Shown: in pieces, positions 42,430-55,099 of the stretch | Position numbering within the stretch: position 1 is the stretch's first letter | Layout: the number at the start of each line of letters is the position of its first letter | Source of the DNA: Melieria omissa | Taxonomy: Eukaryota > Arthropoda > Insecta > Diptera > Ulidiidae | Length of the DNA: 64,000 bases | Assembly: GCA_963971225.1 (NCBI GenBank) | Contig: OZ020269.1 | Span: forward strand, 34,493,264 to 34,557,263 | Direction: 5' to 3' | Made by a program: the position numbers and the translations under genes | The notes under the pieces: model-generated | Databases searched by the model: none | Seen by the model: only the letters and a program-made list of their open reading frames with translations | What the model was told of the DNA's origin: nothing

Positions 42430-43900
42430 CAATCGATGGCTTTTAATAAAAAGTAATAAAAAGTTTTAAAATGCATGGTCACCTGTGGTTACATAGGTTA
42501 CATAGGTTAGGTGCCATACGGATGACCACACATGCATTGCACGGACGGCCGCATTCCGCCGCTCATGAATATGCACGCTTTGTGTACTTGGACACATTTT
42601 TGGGTGTTGGTTCTCCAACAACAACCGCAATTCGTTCATTCTCTGCTCATGTTCGCTAGAGATCTCCACTGAAGATTCTTTAGTGACTAATGGAAAGAGA
42701 AAATAAACACATTGTTGGTTTTGTACCAAGTTAATGAATTTTTGGTTGTTGCTTTCGAACAATCACTACGAGGCGTCAATGTATCGAAGAGTATACAGCA
42801 TTTCCGCACCTCTAAACGTCACAATAGGACGTAAAAAAAACTCAAAATCAGGTTCCTCGTTTTGACTGCGATTCGTGGTCACTTGCGAGTTACGCATTTG
42901 AGTTAAAATTATGCAAAAATTATGCACTTTTGAAAGTTTGCGCGGTGCAAATCCAATTATGCAACTCTTTAAAAGTGCCAACAATAAAACAAGCAAACAA
43001 AACAAATACGAGTACCGTCTCACTCCAGCGCGCACCAGCAGCAGCCACTCATTTCGAATCCTTGAAAATCCACAATAAGCCTGGAAAACGATCCAAATCC
43101 AATTTTGTCGCTCGTCGACTGTCAGTTTCTTTGTCTGCAACTGTGGGCGGCATTTTGTTCGGTTTTTGGCGCTGCTCTGTTTTCGGATGATTTGAAAATT
43201 GTTGCTGTGCGGTGTAAATTTTTTGTGCATTCCATACATGAGTTGCGCATAAATCACTTTTGGAAATTCGACAGGATATTGTCTGTTGACATCCCTTGAG
43301 CTGCTTCAAAAGGCGCTTTGGCTGCGGTCAGGGTCGGCGTGGGGGCATTCAACGCGCCTTCGTCGACGTTCGACTCTTGCTGCCCGATTGCAAAATTCTT
43401 TCAGTAAAAATTTCAGCAGCCATGCATTTTCAAAGGGGAAAATTCGGAATCCAGGGTTTCTGCCCTCCTATCCGAGTGTGTTGGCGCCCCTTCTTTCGGC
43501 GCCGGCCAGTTTTTGCAGAGATCTGCTTATGTGTTGCGCGGACTCTGGCTGTCATCGCCAGCAATGGTTAGAATACGAAATAAAAACGCCAAATCGGGCT
43601 TTGTACCAACTGAAAGTATGTGCGCACCCAGACACACACATACATAAACATAGCTCGTAACCGCTCGTACGCCCACAGAAAAATCACCAAACCCGCAGAT
43701 GTCGTAGAACTTCCCAGTAACAATAACAACTGCAAACGATAAAGTTTGTCGATGTGCTTCTCAGCATCTGCGAGCAGCGTTGAAATTCCTTTGCTTCGAG
43801 TTATACTTGGACAACGCGAACTGTCGGATGGTTTAAAAATTGCACAAACTAATAGATAATCTTGTTGCTCGTTGAAGTTTCATTACTGTAGACTCTATAC
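42430..43900. other. GC-richer non-coding island 7
   Basis: A GC-richer island from about 42470 to 43850 with several overlapping open frames (42766-43257 minus, 43286-43660 plus) but no recognisable protein domain. No transposon ends are seen. Confidence 0.35.
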
Positions 43901-44082
43901 TAAATTGTAGACTATACGTTTTCTTGAAGTCCTTCTGACTTTACCTGCCTTTCTGTATTTCCACTTCACACGGTGTCCTGAAAATAAGCTCGCCACAGTC
44001 AGGGTTTCCGCCTGAATGCTCCTTTAGATCTTTGCCTCAAGCTGCGGTTTCATGAAAAATGTCTCTGAATTTTCCAAAGTAT

Positions 44083-44206
44083 GATCTCCGTCAAAGAAGA
44101 AACGCACATGTCAAATTCGATGAGATAGTTTTTTATTAGTTGACCTGCACTCATTTTCAAATTTACCTACTTACGATAGCACTCAGCCTTCCGCCTTGTC
44201 CTTGAC
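44083..44206 (-). pseudogene. Copia-type gag fragment
   Basis: This stretch is about 90% identical by eye to 60570-60690, part of the Copia-type gag gene, for example GCACATGTCAAATTCGATGA and CTCAGCCTTCCGCCTTGT. It is an isolated fragment with no LTR. The shared reading is the R.KA.CYRKL..L....L..YY.IEFD region. Confidence 0.8.
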
Positions 44207-45560
44207 TGAACTGCTCTGAAGTGCAATAAAGATGGGCCATAATCAAATGACAATTTAACAGTTATGTATGGCGCAACTTTCAAACAAGAAGTTAAAACTA
44301 GAGGTGAACTGAAGTGACACGCCTTAATGGTAGCTTTATGCCGAATTTCAATTTTGTACGACTTATAACTCCGAAAGTATTTCATATAAGAGATTTGAGT
44401 TGTATAGACGGTGCCACACCGCTTGTCCAACACCCGCCCAATTCCCTTCTTTCATAAACCTTGTCCTGACAACTAAGAACACAACAAACGAAAATCAGCC
44501 AAAACGGTTCAGTCATTCTCATGTGATGATCATCGTATCAATTTATATATATTATATACAGTTTTGAGAAAACCGAATTTGAAGTTTTTATAAACCAATC
44601 GATCAACTGTAAACTTTAATTGTACGCGTCTTATTAAAAATATTCGCATCTTAAATACACCACAGTTTTAATTGATTCCTTAGCTGTTAATCCACCAACA
44701 AAATATGTATCATGTTTACTTAGAAACATCATTCTATTATATTATAAATTAAATGTGTAAATTTGTTGTCGCAGCAATTTTGAAATTTTCACAATGTTTT
44801 CAAAAGCGGTTGTAGCAATAGATTGCAACGATTGCAACATTACACATAAATGAAATATGTGTTTTTTTATAATGAAATACGCGAGATGGCGAATCTATGG
44901 CGATGCAAATTGACGAAGGAAACCAACTAAAGGAAGAGGAGGAGCTACTGATTAACGCAATCGAGGCCCACAAATAAGCAATGTTGATGCTAAGTTTCAG
45001 TAAAAAAATGGACTGCGCTTGAACCGGATTTAAATTATATGGGCGGTGCCATGCCCTCTATTCAATACCTGCCCCTTATTCAATGCCCTCTGCCGAAAGA
45101 GAAAATGGTAGGTTCGTACTAAGTTCACGTGCCACGCCCCTTGTCCAACGCCCATCAAATCTTATCATTAGAATGACTCTTCTATGGGACGACGGGGTAC
45201 AAAATTTCAGTGTTGTGCTACTTACAATTTCGAAGATACTCTATTTAAAAGATTTTGCTTGTATGGGTGGTGCCACGCCCCGTTGTCCAACACCCGCCTT
45301 ATTCCGTCTGTCGAAAGATATGAGTACATGATAGGTTCATGCTAAGTTTCATTGCTGTGTGACTTATAGTTCAGCAGAATAATTGGGTCACAAAAATGTG
45401 CCACGCCCCTTAGGGGTATGAAAAATAGATAGTAGCCGATTCTCAGACCTACTGAATATGCATGTAAAATTTCATAAAAATCGGTCAATCCGTTTCGGAG
45501 GAGTATAGTAACTAACATTGTGACACGAGAATTTTATATATTAGATATAAAAAATATATA
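44207..45560. repeat. Dispersed repeat with recurrent GGTGCCACGCCCC units
   Basis: The motif GGTGCCACGCCCC, often followed by TTGTCCAACACCCGCC, recurs at about 44408, 45040, 45127, 45264 and 45397, each followed by a GCTAAGTTTCA..G block. The right part ends with AAATTTCATAAAAATCGGTC and CGTTTCGGAGGAGTA near 45468-45507, an end common in fly repeats. The unit spacing is irregular. I cannot assign a class. Confidence 0.55.
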
Positions 45561-46146
45561 TATACAAGATTATTATGCGCTATTGTGCGGATGTCACCTG
45601 AACATTTTCATACTGACACATGTGAAAATTAACTGTAGGTCTTGTGTTCCCAAACTTAAATGCAAGCGCCATCTATTGTCAGCAACAACAAACTATAGTT
45701 CGGATTCCCACCGTAAGGTAAAGCACTAGGATGACTAAATACATCAAAGTTTCAAACCGGTCAGGAAAACTCCGAAAGTAGTACTAACGCATCCCCTATT
45801 GAAACTACAGATGGCGCTGTGGTATAGTCAAAACAATTGACTGTGGAATTGTTTTATCCGCACTGAACTGTTGCACTGTTTGAAATGACTCAAAAATTAT
45901 AAATAGACAAGTTTAGACGTTTGAAATTTGAATAGACTCTTTTCAAATTTCAATTCAATAGAGGCGTGACGGTATTTTTTAAATATAAATCCAGTACTAT
46001 TAATTGTCGATTTTTTAAGGTATGAGGTAGATTAGACAAGGAGATTTTCGAGTTTTTATTTCATGAACTCTTTTCACTTGAAAATTATAGAAGATCAGTT
46101 ATATTAAAAAAAAATGTCTATGTTTTTAAAATATAAACCACTGTAC
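45561..46146. other. AT-rich spacer
   Basis: Unassigned DNA. No gene or repeat family is recognised. Confidence 0.35.
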
Positions 46147-46311
46147 AGATTCGGCGTTAAACTACAGGTCCGGTCCCCTCTTCTTCCGTCCGTTTGAAAT
46201 GAGTGTTGTACACATGCACATGTTGAAAAAAGTGTTGCATACACATTTCAAACGTGTGGAATTTGTGGTATTACAACGGGCCCACATAGAGGTCTAAGTG
46301 TGTCGCGTAAA
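46147..46311 (+). repeat. tRNA-derived SINE, family 1 (copy E, 3' part)
   Basis: It matches the body of copy C read in reverse (ATTCGGCGTTAAAC, GTGTTGCATACACA, GTGGTATTACAACGGGCC). The tRNA-like head is missing, as in 5'-truncated insertions. Confidence 0.75.
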
Positions 46312-46705
46312 AATTTAGCCACTGAAATTCATGTAGAACCAAATAATAGAAATAAAATATTTCTTTTTCATTCATTATTTAAATAAATAAAAAATATTGT
46401 ATCTGACTCGTACAAATGCTAATACAACAAAGTGAGACTAGGCTTCAATTCGTTGCATACAGCGATGCAAATTGTTGGCTATTTTCTAATCCCGGGATTT
46501 TCGAGACTACAAAATTTAATTCCGGGATTTAGTCTCGGATTTCACCTATACATACTTTTTCGTTTATTTGATAAAATTCAATGTTAAAAAAGTCGCTAAT
46601 AATACAAAACAGATAAATTTCTACAGTCAAATTTGAGCACTGAACTGAAATGTTTGAATTTAATTCAAGGTAATCCGTTAAATCAAATATTTATACTGCT
46701 AAGCT
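46312..46705. other. Spacer with a short repeated block
   Basis: It includes two similar CCGGGATT-containing segments at about 46490-46545. No gene is recognised. Confidence 0.35.
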
Positions 46706-46800
46706 TCCGAGTTGCCGTTCGAAACCTGCATAAGTCAAAAAATTCCTTTCACATATTTACAAATTTACATACACAACACCGATGGTTGCGGGATGCTAAT
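46706..46800 (+). repeat. tRNA-derived SINE, family 2 (3' part)
   Basis: GTTGCCGTTCGAAACCTGC and CACCGATGGTTGCGGGA correspond to the 3' half of the full SINE at 27430-27761. The head is absent. Confidence 0.7.
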
Positions 46801-47776
46801 TGCCATATTTCGATAAACCGAAATTTCACGATCCGGCATCACCGGATTGAATGCACAACTCTAAACTGAACTGTATTCTGAGTTTTTTAACCGAGTTTTT
46901 TTAGTTGGAACATCATTGTACAAGGCTTGAAAACGATCAGGCAGGGCACGCCCAAAAAGTGCATCAACACCAGAATCACAACAAAAATACAGACAATGCA
47001 CTTTGATTCATCACCATGGATGACAAATAAGTACATAGATTATAAGTACTATGATTTTAAATCAAAACGAGAAACTAAAGAGTGAATCGAGTGAAGCAAA
47101 TTTAGGTCCAGCGAGGTATAATTGGTATTCTGACGAATCAATAGGTAATGATTTTTACTGCAGTTGCATTGACAAGAAAAAAAAGGTGCCTTATCCGTTA
47201 TGCACTTGCCCAAAGTTACCTTAGAGCAACTTCACCAATTTTTCATCTTATAGCAAAAGCTACGATTGATTTATGGGCCTAATTTCAGAAGGCACCAACA
47301 AATTAATATTTTTAAAAGTGAATTTAAAGCAAATTACAAAAATGTAACTGTTATCCACAAAATAATTTTCAATAATTTGCAGCGATATCAGTCATCAGGA
47401 AAGTTTGTGTTTTAATTGAAGTCTTCGAATTGGACGCGTTTGATCAAAACCCTGATTCTTTAATAATGGTTAAATGATTTTTCCATAAATATTAAATAAT
47501 TTTTCTGTAACTAAAAAAATATTAATACAAAATTTATTTAACACGTTTTAAGCTAAAATTGTTCAAAAGTAAACTTGTTCTAGAACTCCAACAAAGAGGG
47601 GTGGCGACTTCAAATGTCATGTGCACACTTTTTTGGACTTCAGACTTTCTTATCAAGAAGAGAGTAAAGCTGCCGTTTTGGAATATTTTACTTACCAATA
47701 TAGAGGTGGGAAATGCTCTGCAGGAATGGGTTCCATTAATTAGAATATCGCTGCAACAACGGTACGCTGAACTTTA
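46801..47776. other. AT-rich spacer
   Basis: Unassigned AT-rich DNA with no recognised gene or repeat. Confidence 0.35.
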
Positions 47777-47784
47777 CTAAGATG

Positions 47785-48756
47785 CAGTGACGTATCCAGG
47801 GGGGATTAGGGGGATAGATCCCCCCCTTGGTCGGCTATGATGTTCAGACAAGGTTTGGTACATTGGCTGTATTTCGGTAACGTTGCTCGACGCAAAATCT
47901 TTAGCTTTACTAAACTCAAATCTAAGTCTTCAAGAAAAATTCGCCACTTGTACTTTTTGTTGTGATTTCAGCTGGGATCAAAAGCGATTATTTTTTCGCT
48001 TGACGGTATAGTTAGTGAACAACCAATTGGTCTAAAGTGTTTACTTTTTGTAAAACGAAACAATTTCAGGTCATTTTTTTTCACCAACATATCCTGATTA
48101 TGATGAAAAGAGCTCAAAGGGGCATCTTCCGCGAAAAGCCAGCAATTGTTTACTTAGTATGTGCTTTTCATAGGACGTACATGGTAGTTGTCGCTTAACC
48201 CACTTTTCTCATATATCTCTTATGGGTGTTAACGAGCTTCATTCTTGATTACAATCGTTACGTTCTTGGCGAACGGTTTTGTCACCGACAGAACGAAAAA
48301 TTGGTCTGCCTGTTGTGTAATTCTACAGATAATCAAGAGATTATCCATTCGACTTATAAACACCATTCAAAATTGAAATACCAAAATATGCCTGAATGTC
48401 AACAACGCTTATCTAAGCACTGCCACAAACTCGAAAACCTTCAACATTAGTTTTGTCAGTTACTATCTTTAACATTGGTCTTCATTGGCATCTTGCTGAC
48501 ACACGACTTCAAGTTTAGCGAGTTATACCAACTTTAGTTGATCTCGTTGATCCATAAAAAGGTAAAATTAGATTTTATATAATTTCATGTATGTGATTTT
48601 TCTTTGAGAAAAAAGTAATTAAAACAAATAAAAGCAAAGCTTAAGGCATAACAAAATTTTGAAAAAAAAGTAAACCATGTTGAAAAAAGTATAAAAATAT
48701 GTTGAATAATTCTTCCAATATGCCCCCCCCTTCATGAAATAATGGATACGCCACTG
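47785..48756. mobile_element. hAT-like non-autonomous element, 972 bp
   Basis: The ends CAGTGACGTATCCAGGGGG and the complement of GGATACGCCACTG are inverted with one mismatch over the first 13 bp. A perfect 8-bp duplication, CTAAGATG, lies at 47777-47784 and 48757-48764. A 74-codon frame (48226-48450, +) with several Cys/His residues is inside but does not resemble a complete BED or hAT domain. It is a non-autonomous hAT element. Confidence 0.9.
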
Positions 48757-48764
48757 CTAAGATG

Positions 48765-50240
48765 GAATAGTTAACCAACCATAAACACAAACTTGTCATA
48801 CGGACAAAAACTTGTCCCTCTTCTTATAAGGATGGAAGTAATTGCACGCAAACCATAGTTTGACAGCAAAACAGCGCCTAAAACCTTAAAAGCAAGAGAG
48901 GAAGGAGAGGATGGCCTGCACAAAGATGCACATGTGCCCAGACAGAGCAACATTTACGTAAACCGCAAATTCAATCAGACATTCGCGCAGCCGCGCAGCT
49001 CGTCCTTAATTAACCGCTTTAATTATTTGTAATTATGCAATTGCATTGTTGTTGTGGTTGTTGTCAAGTGGAGCAAATCGCATCGGCAGCGGATTATCGC
49101 TGCGGTTATGCTGCAGCGGCATTAGGCGCACAGCGTGGCGCCCACAAGCTGGTGGGAAGGGAACCGTGGTTCGCCGTAGTGTCAGTGTCAGCGAGAAATG
49201 TGAGCATTTTCACACATTTTCACACGCCGCGAGCGCACACACCATCATTTACGCTCATATTTAATGAAATATTAGTTAAAGCAAAAGATTAACAGCCGAA
49301 TTACCGCTCGACACATACGATAGCTCAACAATGGGAACAATGGCGCACAGTAGCCAACGACAGGGAACTCTCCACACACTCGACAGCAAATCCGCTTACA
49401 CGGCCGCCGCGATTGTTTGGCAGTTGCTCGGCCGCTTCGCCCTCGTTCCGGGTCTGAGACACGCATGTACAAGTACGTACATATGTCTGTCTGTCTTTTT
49501 ATAAAGAGCAAATCTGTTGGCAATGCGCGAAAAGTGCATTTGGATTAGCAGCAGAGCGTTTTTGAGTCAATTGTTAAATGAACAACGCCACGCCACACCA
49601 CTCCAGACCCGGCTACGGCCACATCGCCGGCTGTTGCTGCGATCGGAAACTGATGTTTCAATTACGGAAAATGGAAACCGCAGCCGCGCTCGCTCGACGA
49701 AGCCGTCGGCAACAGAAAAGGATAATTGCTTGCGCACTCACACACGCGCAGACAAAGCACCGGTGCGTGCGTGTGCAGCCGTGGGGAGCCGCCGTAAGTA
49801 CTCTGCCGAAAAGGTGGTTTCCTTTTTTGCTTTCTTCTCGTTTTTTGTTGTTTGCTGTTTGCCGGGAGTAATGAGATCCTTATCGCAGCGGGCGCTCTTT
49901 GTGGCCCAGTTTCCAATAGGTGCATTGTGCGCATTCGGATACACGGCAAGATCGCTACGGCTTCGTATTAGCAGATTATGGGCGTTCCTCGGTTTCTATT
50001 CTTGCAGCGCTCACAATGCGCCTCGAAGGCAACTGTCGTCAAATGTATCGTTCGTACATCTAAATTGGTGGATGTGGCGGGAAACAAACAAAAACGCCCA
50101 CTGAACTCGTCTCGAAGAATTACAAAGCAAAAACTCACACGAGACCGTTCGCTGTTTTCAATTTACGATTCGTAGCATTGGCCACATCAATTGAGTGCTT
50201 GAGAAGATTGCTCCGCGAGTCGACCCTTTCGGGAGCGCTA
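48765..50240. other. GC-richer non-coding island 8
   Basis: A GC-richer island with long but unconvincing overlapping frames (49517-50104 plus, 49662-49949 minus). CA-rich runs and CpG are common. There are no transposon ends. Confidence 0.35.
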
Positions 50241-51027
50241 AATGAATGAAATGAAATACTTTTTCACATTTCAGCAAATGAGTAGACAAGTAAATTAGCT
50301 GTTAAGTGTATTAGTTTTTAAAGACTTATTGCTTGAGGCCCCATAGATCGGTGTCATCAATTAGAAAGCGCTTTGGTCAGAAGTGAAGGGAACATAAATT
50401 CTTCTCAAGACGTGGTCGAAATCCAATAAAAAAAATGCTTCTCAACGGGTAATGGAAAACTTCTGAGAGTTTAATAGTTAATTGTATATGAAAAGCTTAT
50501 CGTCCAGAACAACTAAGTATAAATATAATATTGAATTTTTGAAAAATCAAAATTCAGCTCTATAGACAAGCGTCCATACTGCTGTTGGTTTGATTGTGGA
50601 AAACTAGTTACAAGTCCTAGTCATAGCTTATTATGCAAAATATAAATATTTATTTAACTGCCAAATTACATTAAAAAACGTAAAATTTAAAGTCAGATTT
50701 AATAGCATTAAGTGTCAGCTCTTTTAAAACAGATTCAATCTAGTTTTAAACATTGTTTTTAGGAAGACGTCCATTGAAAAACAAACGTTTTCATTAAATT
50801 TTTATTTCCTTTTATAATGTAAAAATCAAGAAAGAAATTGTCATACGTTTTTCAATTTGCACTTTTATGAAATATTCATTGAAGATTTAAAACGTTCAGA
50901 GAATTTTGCGTCGAAAAACATTTTTTCCAAATTATAATTATAATAATTATTTGTGTTCACTTTCGTACACAATAAAGTTGCTAAAAAGTCTTCAGAAAAA
51001 TGCACGTAAATAACACCACTCGACACG
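50241..51027. other. AT-rich spacer
   Basis: Very AT-rich unassigned DNA. Confidence 0.35.
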
Positions 51028-51776
51028 AAAAATGCACATAAAAATAAAAGTGTTTTGTAGACTAACTTTGGGTCGCTGAATACGAAACTGAAAATCCAAA
51101 AAATATTTTTAAGAAGCCTTTTCGAAAAATCTTCGAAAAACCAGTTTTTTCCCTGTTGTTTCAGTTATGAGCACATATCTCGTAAACGAATCATCCGACT
51201 AACACAAGCTGTCTATCGATCAGAAGATAATACCTTAGCCTTTCCAGCGATGTACAGATTGACTAATCAGATTTGGGGAAGTTACTGACGGTGAAAGTTG
51301 TAAAAAAGTGAATTTTTCGACTATTTTCAAAAATCATAAATTTTCTAATGATTTTCTGATAGATAAAATAAATTATCTCCTCTGGTTTTAAAATATAAGA
51401 TGAAAGATGTATTATTTGAGCAAATACTAAGCCCAACATCAATAGAATTAACAGAAAAATGACAAAGTTATGAAGCACTAAGTGATAACACCAACCTTAC
51501 ATTTATTACACCATGCGACAAAAAAAAGAAAATATTTTTTTCGAGACCCATCCAAATGTTGATACACACGTCAAATTAGAAGTCATTTATGGTAACCTGC
51601 AATAGTCCGTTTTTCATTTTCTGACCCAAAGTCCTTTTTAAAAGACTTTTAATTTTTAAGGGCATACGCTTTTAAAATATTTTTTTTAATATTTGCGGGT
51701 AGTGCAATGATGAAGATATGGGTATCAAATGAAATAGGAAAATTGTCTCCTTTTAACTCAATTTTCTCTTTCAGTC
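51028..51776. mobile_element. hAT-like element, family D (copy 3, truncated)
   Basis: The body matches the element at 21353 in the same orientation (AAATAAAAGTGTTTTGTAGAC, ACACAAGCTGTCTATCGATC, ATGATGAAGATATGGGTATC). Both terminal repeats are missing. Confidence 0.75.
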
Positions 51777-52690
51777 AGTGTTTTATTCTTGGACAAAATA
51801 AGTATGTAAGTTTCACTGAAAAGTGTAATTTCAAATCCTGTTTTTGTTGTTTCTGAACCGCTGAAGTATGTGGAATCACTTATTAAACAGGTTTTTTATA
51901 CGGTTCTCTTCATGTGAAATATGGAGTACTTCTTAAGTTGAAATGTCTGTAGGTATTATCAGGCGGGTCCTACCTGAATATTCACAATTAATGCTTAATG
52001 AATGGAGTTTGGTTGCCCTGTGGGCAAATCTTCTACAATTGTTCGATCTCGCAAACTCTTAAGCACTTAAGCAATTTTGTTAGTTGACATGTAAACTGCT
52101 AACACTGCCAACACTTTCGAAATGAAATTTATTACAATTAAATATGAGTTTTAGAAAATTGTTAATCTTGCATTTGAAGTGGAATTTTGTATACAGTTTA
52201 ATTTTTACTCAGCGTTTTATATTTGAAAAATAATTTATTTAGCCATTTTATTAAAGTCATTTTGATGCAATTCAAAATAGCAATTAACTAAAAATGTATC
52301 AACAAAAGCTATACACATTTGTAAATATGGACCAACTAAGAGATGTGCGGCTCCTTTTCTTGATCTTTTCGATGAAGGCACGGTCTCCAAATAACACATT
52401 GAACACCTTTTTCCTGAACTTCGTTATCCATCAGGGGACGCGTCGTAGTCCATTCGGTAAACATTGTGAAAATGTTGTTTTACAGTTTTAGGTAAAAAAG
52501 ATGCATACATATTTAAGAGTTAATCTGCTTATACAGTTATCATTATTTGATAGTCATCTCCAATAAGAAACTGCCAAGTCTGCTATTCTATTAATACAAA
52601 TTGTCATTTTCTGTTTGGAGTTTAATTCGAGCAACAACAAGATTTTTACTAACACCAGATAAATGGAGAAAAAGATGGAGTTCTGCAATT
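51777..52690. other. AT-rich spacer
   Basis: Unassigned DNA without recognised features. Confidence 0.35.
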
Positions 52691-54180
52691 GAAGATTGTG
52701 TATGATTGATTCGAGAGTTGCTCATCGATACGGAAAATTCCATTTCAAAACTACAACAACACTCTTAGCCAAATTACTATCCACAATGTTTTGTCACATT
52801 GTCGGCATTTCGCACTGTTTATGTTTTTCTACTTTGTTATTTCGCTCTTGTCGCCCCGGCATTATACTCATTGATGTGCGCTTCGCATCGCAACTGTGTT
52901 CGCTATCATTAACACCTTTTTTGGTAACTGCTGACGGGTATGAAAAAGAAGCCACCGATGTGTAGCGCAGCATTCCACGAAAGCGGATTTGTTGCTTCGC
53001 TGCACTTTCGAGTTGTTTCAGGCTGCGACACGGGCTGTCGGTGAGCGCTTAGGTGCGTACTTACTATTGGTGCTCCCAAAAACAACGACAAATCTCTCAA
53101 AATTAGTTTCATTGTGTGTTTAGGCGGCCGCAGGCAGATGACAATCAATTCGTGCGTGAAATTAGGTCGATTAGGTCTAATAATGCGCCACATCGGGTAG
53201 CAAGAGGCGATAACTCCGCAAAATGCTTTCAGTTACACTCATACTTATACATATGTATGCACTTTATATAATATACATATATATATCTGTGTGTGTGTGA
53301 AGATAAGTATTTGATAGCGATTTACTCGCCGCCAGGCACTTTCGCTTTGCGTTTAGTATATAAATACTTTGGCAGCATTTGCGGTCGGCGGACAAAATGT
53401 CGCAAAACTGCAATCAGTAACTCAATCAGAATAAGTATTTTCGGGCAATTGTCCAAATTGAATCATAACCTCAGAAAATGCAATCAAAGCGCGTCGCAAC
53501 CCATTGGTTCGCCACTCAAAGCCAGCCACCCTCCGCGGCAACGAACGCGTTGTTATTTGCATTTATTATGTTTTGCGTTGCCTTTGTGCGACGCGCACGT
53601 GGGGCGTTGCCTCATTTCGCTGCACTCGAGGCACTTTTCGTTTAGAGTTGGTGTCCAATTGCAGCAACAAAATAACGATTCATTGTTATAGAACTGCGAG
53701 CAACGCCCAATCGATATGGCAGCATTTTTCGTTTCTTTCTACTTTGTTTGTTTTTGTTCATCTAAATATGAAAAATAGATTTCATTCGTGCTCGCTGCCA
53801 AATTTCTGCAACACATTAATGTCTGTCAATTTTCTGCGTAATCTACCTGACAAAATTTTGAAAAGCCATTAATATCCTTCATTATCCGCCGGACGCGACT
53901 GCAACAGGATATTTTCGCGAGTAATTTCCAAGTTGCGAAAGTGTTTTGGCGCTTCTAATTAATTTGTTGTATGCAAAATGCAAACTTCAGACTGCGAGAT
54001 TATTTTGCCAAATAATAATTACATGGGCGTCGAAAGCAAAGCAGAGACGCTGCCCGCTGGAAATTGCATGGAGTGTGGGGGCGCGCATTGAGAGGTGAAG
54101 ATTGCAGGATGCTGTATACTGAGGAAATGCGTTTCGGCCAGACAAGACAATCACAACTTGAAATTGCAATCTTCTATTTT
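52691..54180. other. GC-richer non-coding island 9
   Basis: A GC-richer island with a (GT)n tract near 53289-53300. Open frames such as 53293-53691 (+) carry no domain. A TATA-like motif sits at 53357. Confidence 0.35.
53357..53366 (+). promoter_or_regulatory. Possible TATA box
   Basis: TATATAAATA inside a GC-richer island is a good TATA consensus. No clear initiator is seen at the right distance, and no gene follows, so this is only a possible promoter. Confidence 0.2.
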
Positions 54181-54660
54181 CAAAAGGAAATTAAATCCTT
54201 TTTTGTGGAGGTGTGAAGCGATCAAATTGCATTCAAATTATTCTTGTTTATAAATTAATTATTTTTGTGGACTTGGCAGTTTGCTTGAAAAAGTTTATTA
54301 ACCCTCTGATGCATATTTCCAATATATTTAATGGGTGTAAAGTAAACACCGATGCTTGAGGAACTATTTTAGGCTAGGAAAGATAACAACACGTTCAGTA
54401 GAGAGTCTTTAGAGTCCAAGCAACACCTGCGTTTCGAGAAATTTATTGAATTAAAAAAAAAAAAAATTGCTGTTACCAAAATAATACTACTTACTTACTT
54501 AACACGTTGAGTCCGGCGCCGAATTTGCTGTTCTTTTCGTTCAGCCGGCAGCCGGCGAGCGATACAATGTTGTAGGGTATCGCTATGAATAGATATCGGT
54601 AGGAATTCTTCTTCTTGTTTAGAATGTTTAAATTAATTTCATTAAAACTACATTTGATCA
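54181..54660. other. AT-rich spacer with a single TTAA-type transposon end
   Basis: At 54499 the sequence TTAACACGTTGAGTCCGGC starts like the family A MITE at 6901 (TTAACACGTTGAGTGCC). No matching right end is visible, so it may be a one-ended remnant. Confidence 0.4.
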
Positions 54661-54680
54661 CATTTCATTGAGACTATATA

Positions 54681-54893
54681 CAGTGGCGGACAAAACTGTT
54701 CACGAGTTTTCGTAAGTTAGAAAGTTTATTAATTTTTTTAATTTTAAACAACAATAACAACAATTTAAATACATAGTTTTAAAATTGAATATTTTGTTTA
54801 CTGAAAAACAACAAACAAAATATTATAATTATATAATAATAAATAAAAAAAACACTAAAATTCAACAAAAGTGGTGTGAACAGTTTTGACGTA
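54681..54893. mobile_element. Tc1/mariner-like MITE, eroded
   Basis: The left end CAGTGGCGGACAAAACTGTT lies next to TA. The right side, about 200 bp away, has GTGAACAGTTTTGACGTA, so a 13-bp inverted core (CAAAACTGTTCAC) is shared. The loop is very AT-rich. The class is inferred from the TA and CAGTGGCGGACAAAA-like start. Confidence 0.5.
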
Positions 54894-55099
54894 TGTAAGC
54901 AAAAATCGATTGATATTTTCTTTAATATTTTCGGTGGTCTCCGTGGTCCTTTATAATGATTCAGCATGCTTTGTACTAGATTGTGTAGCACTGATTCTTT
55001 TAATTAAACAAATTTTACCAAATATTTTTTTGTAATTCTATTTTTGTAGACAATACTAATCATATTCATCATTCGCCCCAAATATTTGTAAATTTCCTA
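54894..55099. other. AT-rich spacer
   Basis: Short unassigned DNA. Confidence 0.35.

Noticed and set aside
42766..43257. 163-codon minus-strand frame
   Set aside because: No domain or similarity recognised and no splice or start context; probably chance.
49517..50104. 195-codon open frame on the plus strand with overlapping minus-strand frames
   Set aside because: No recognisable domain; several long frames overlap in the same GC-rich area, as expected by composition.
54499..54660. Seventh TTAA-flanked MITE
   Set aside because: Only one end (TTAACACGTTGAGTCC) is present; no inverse partner was found, so it is noted only as a possible remnant.
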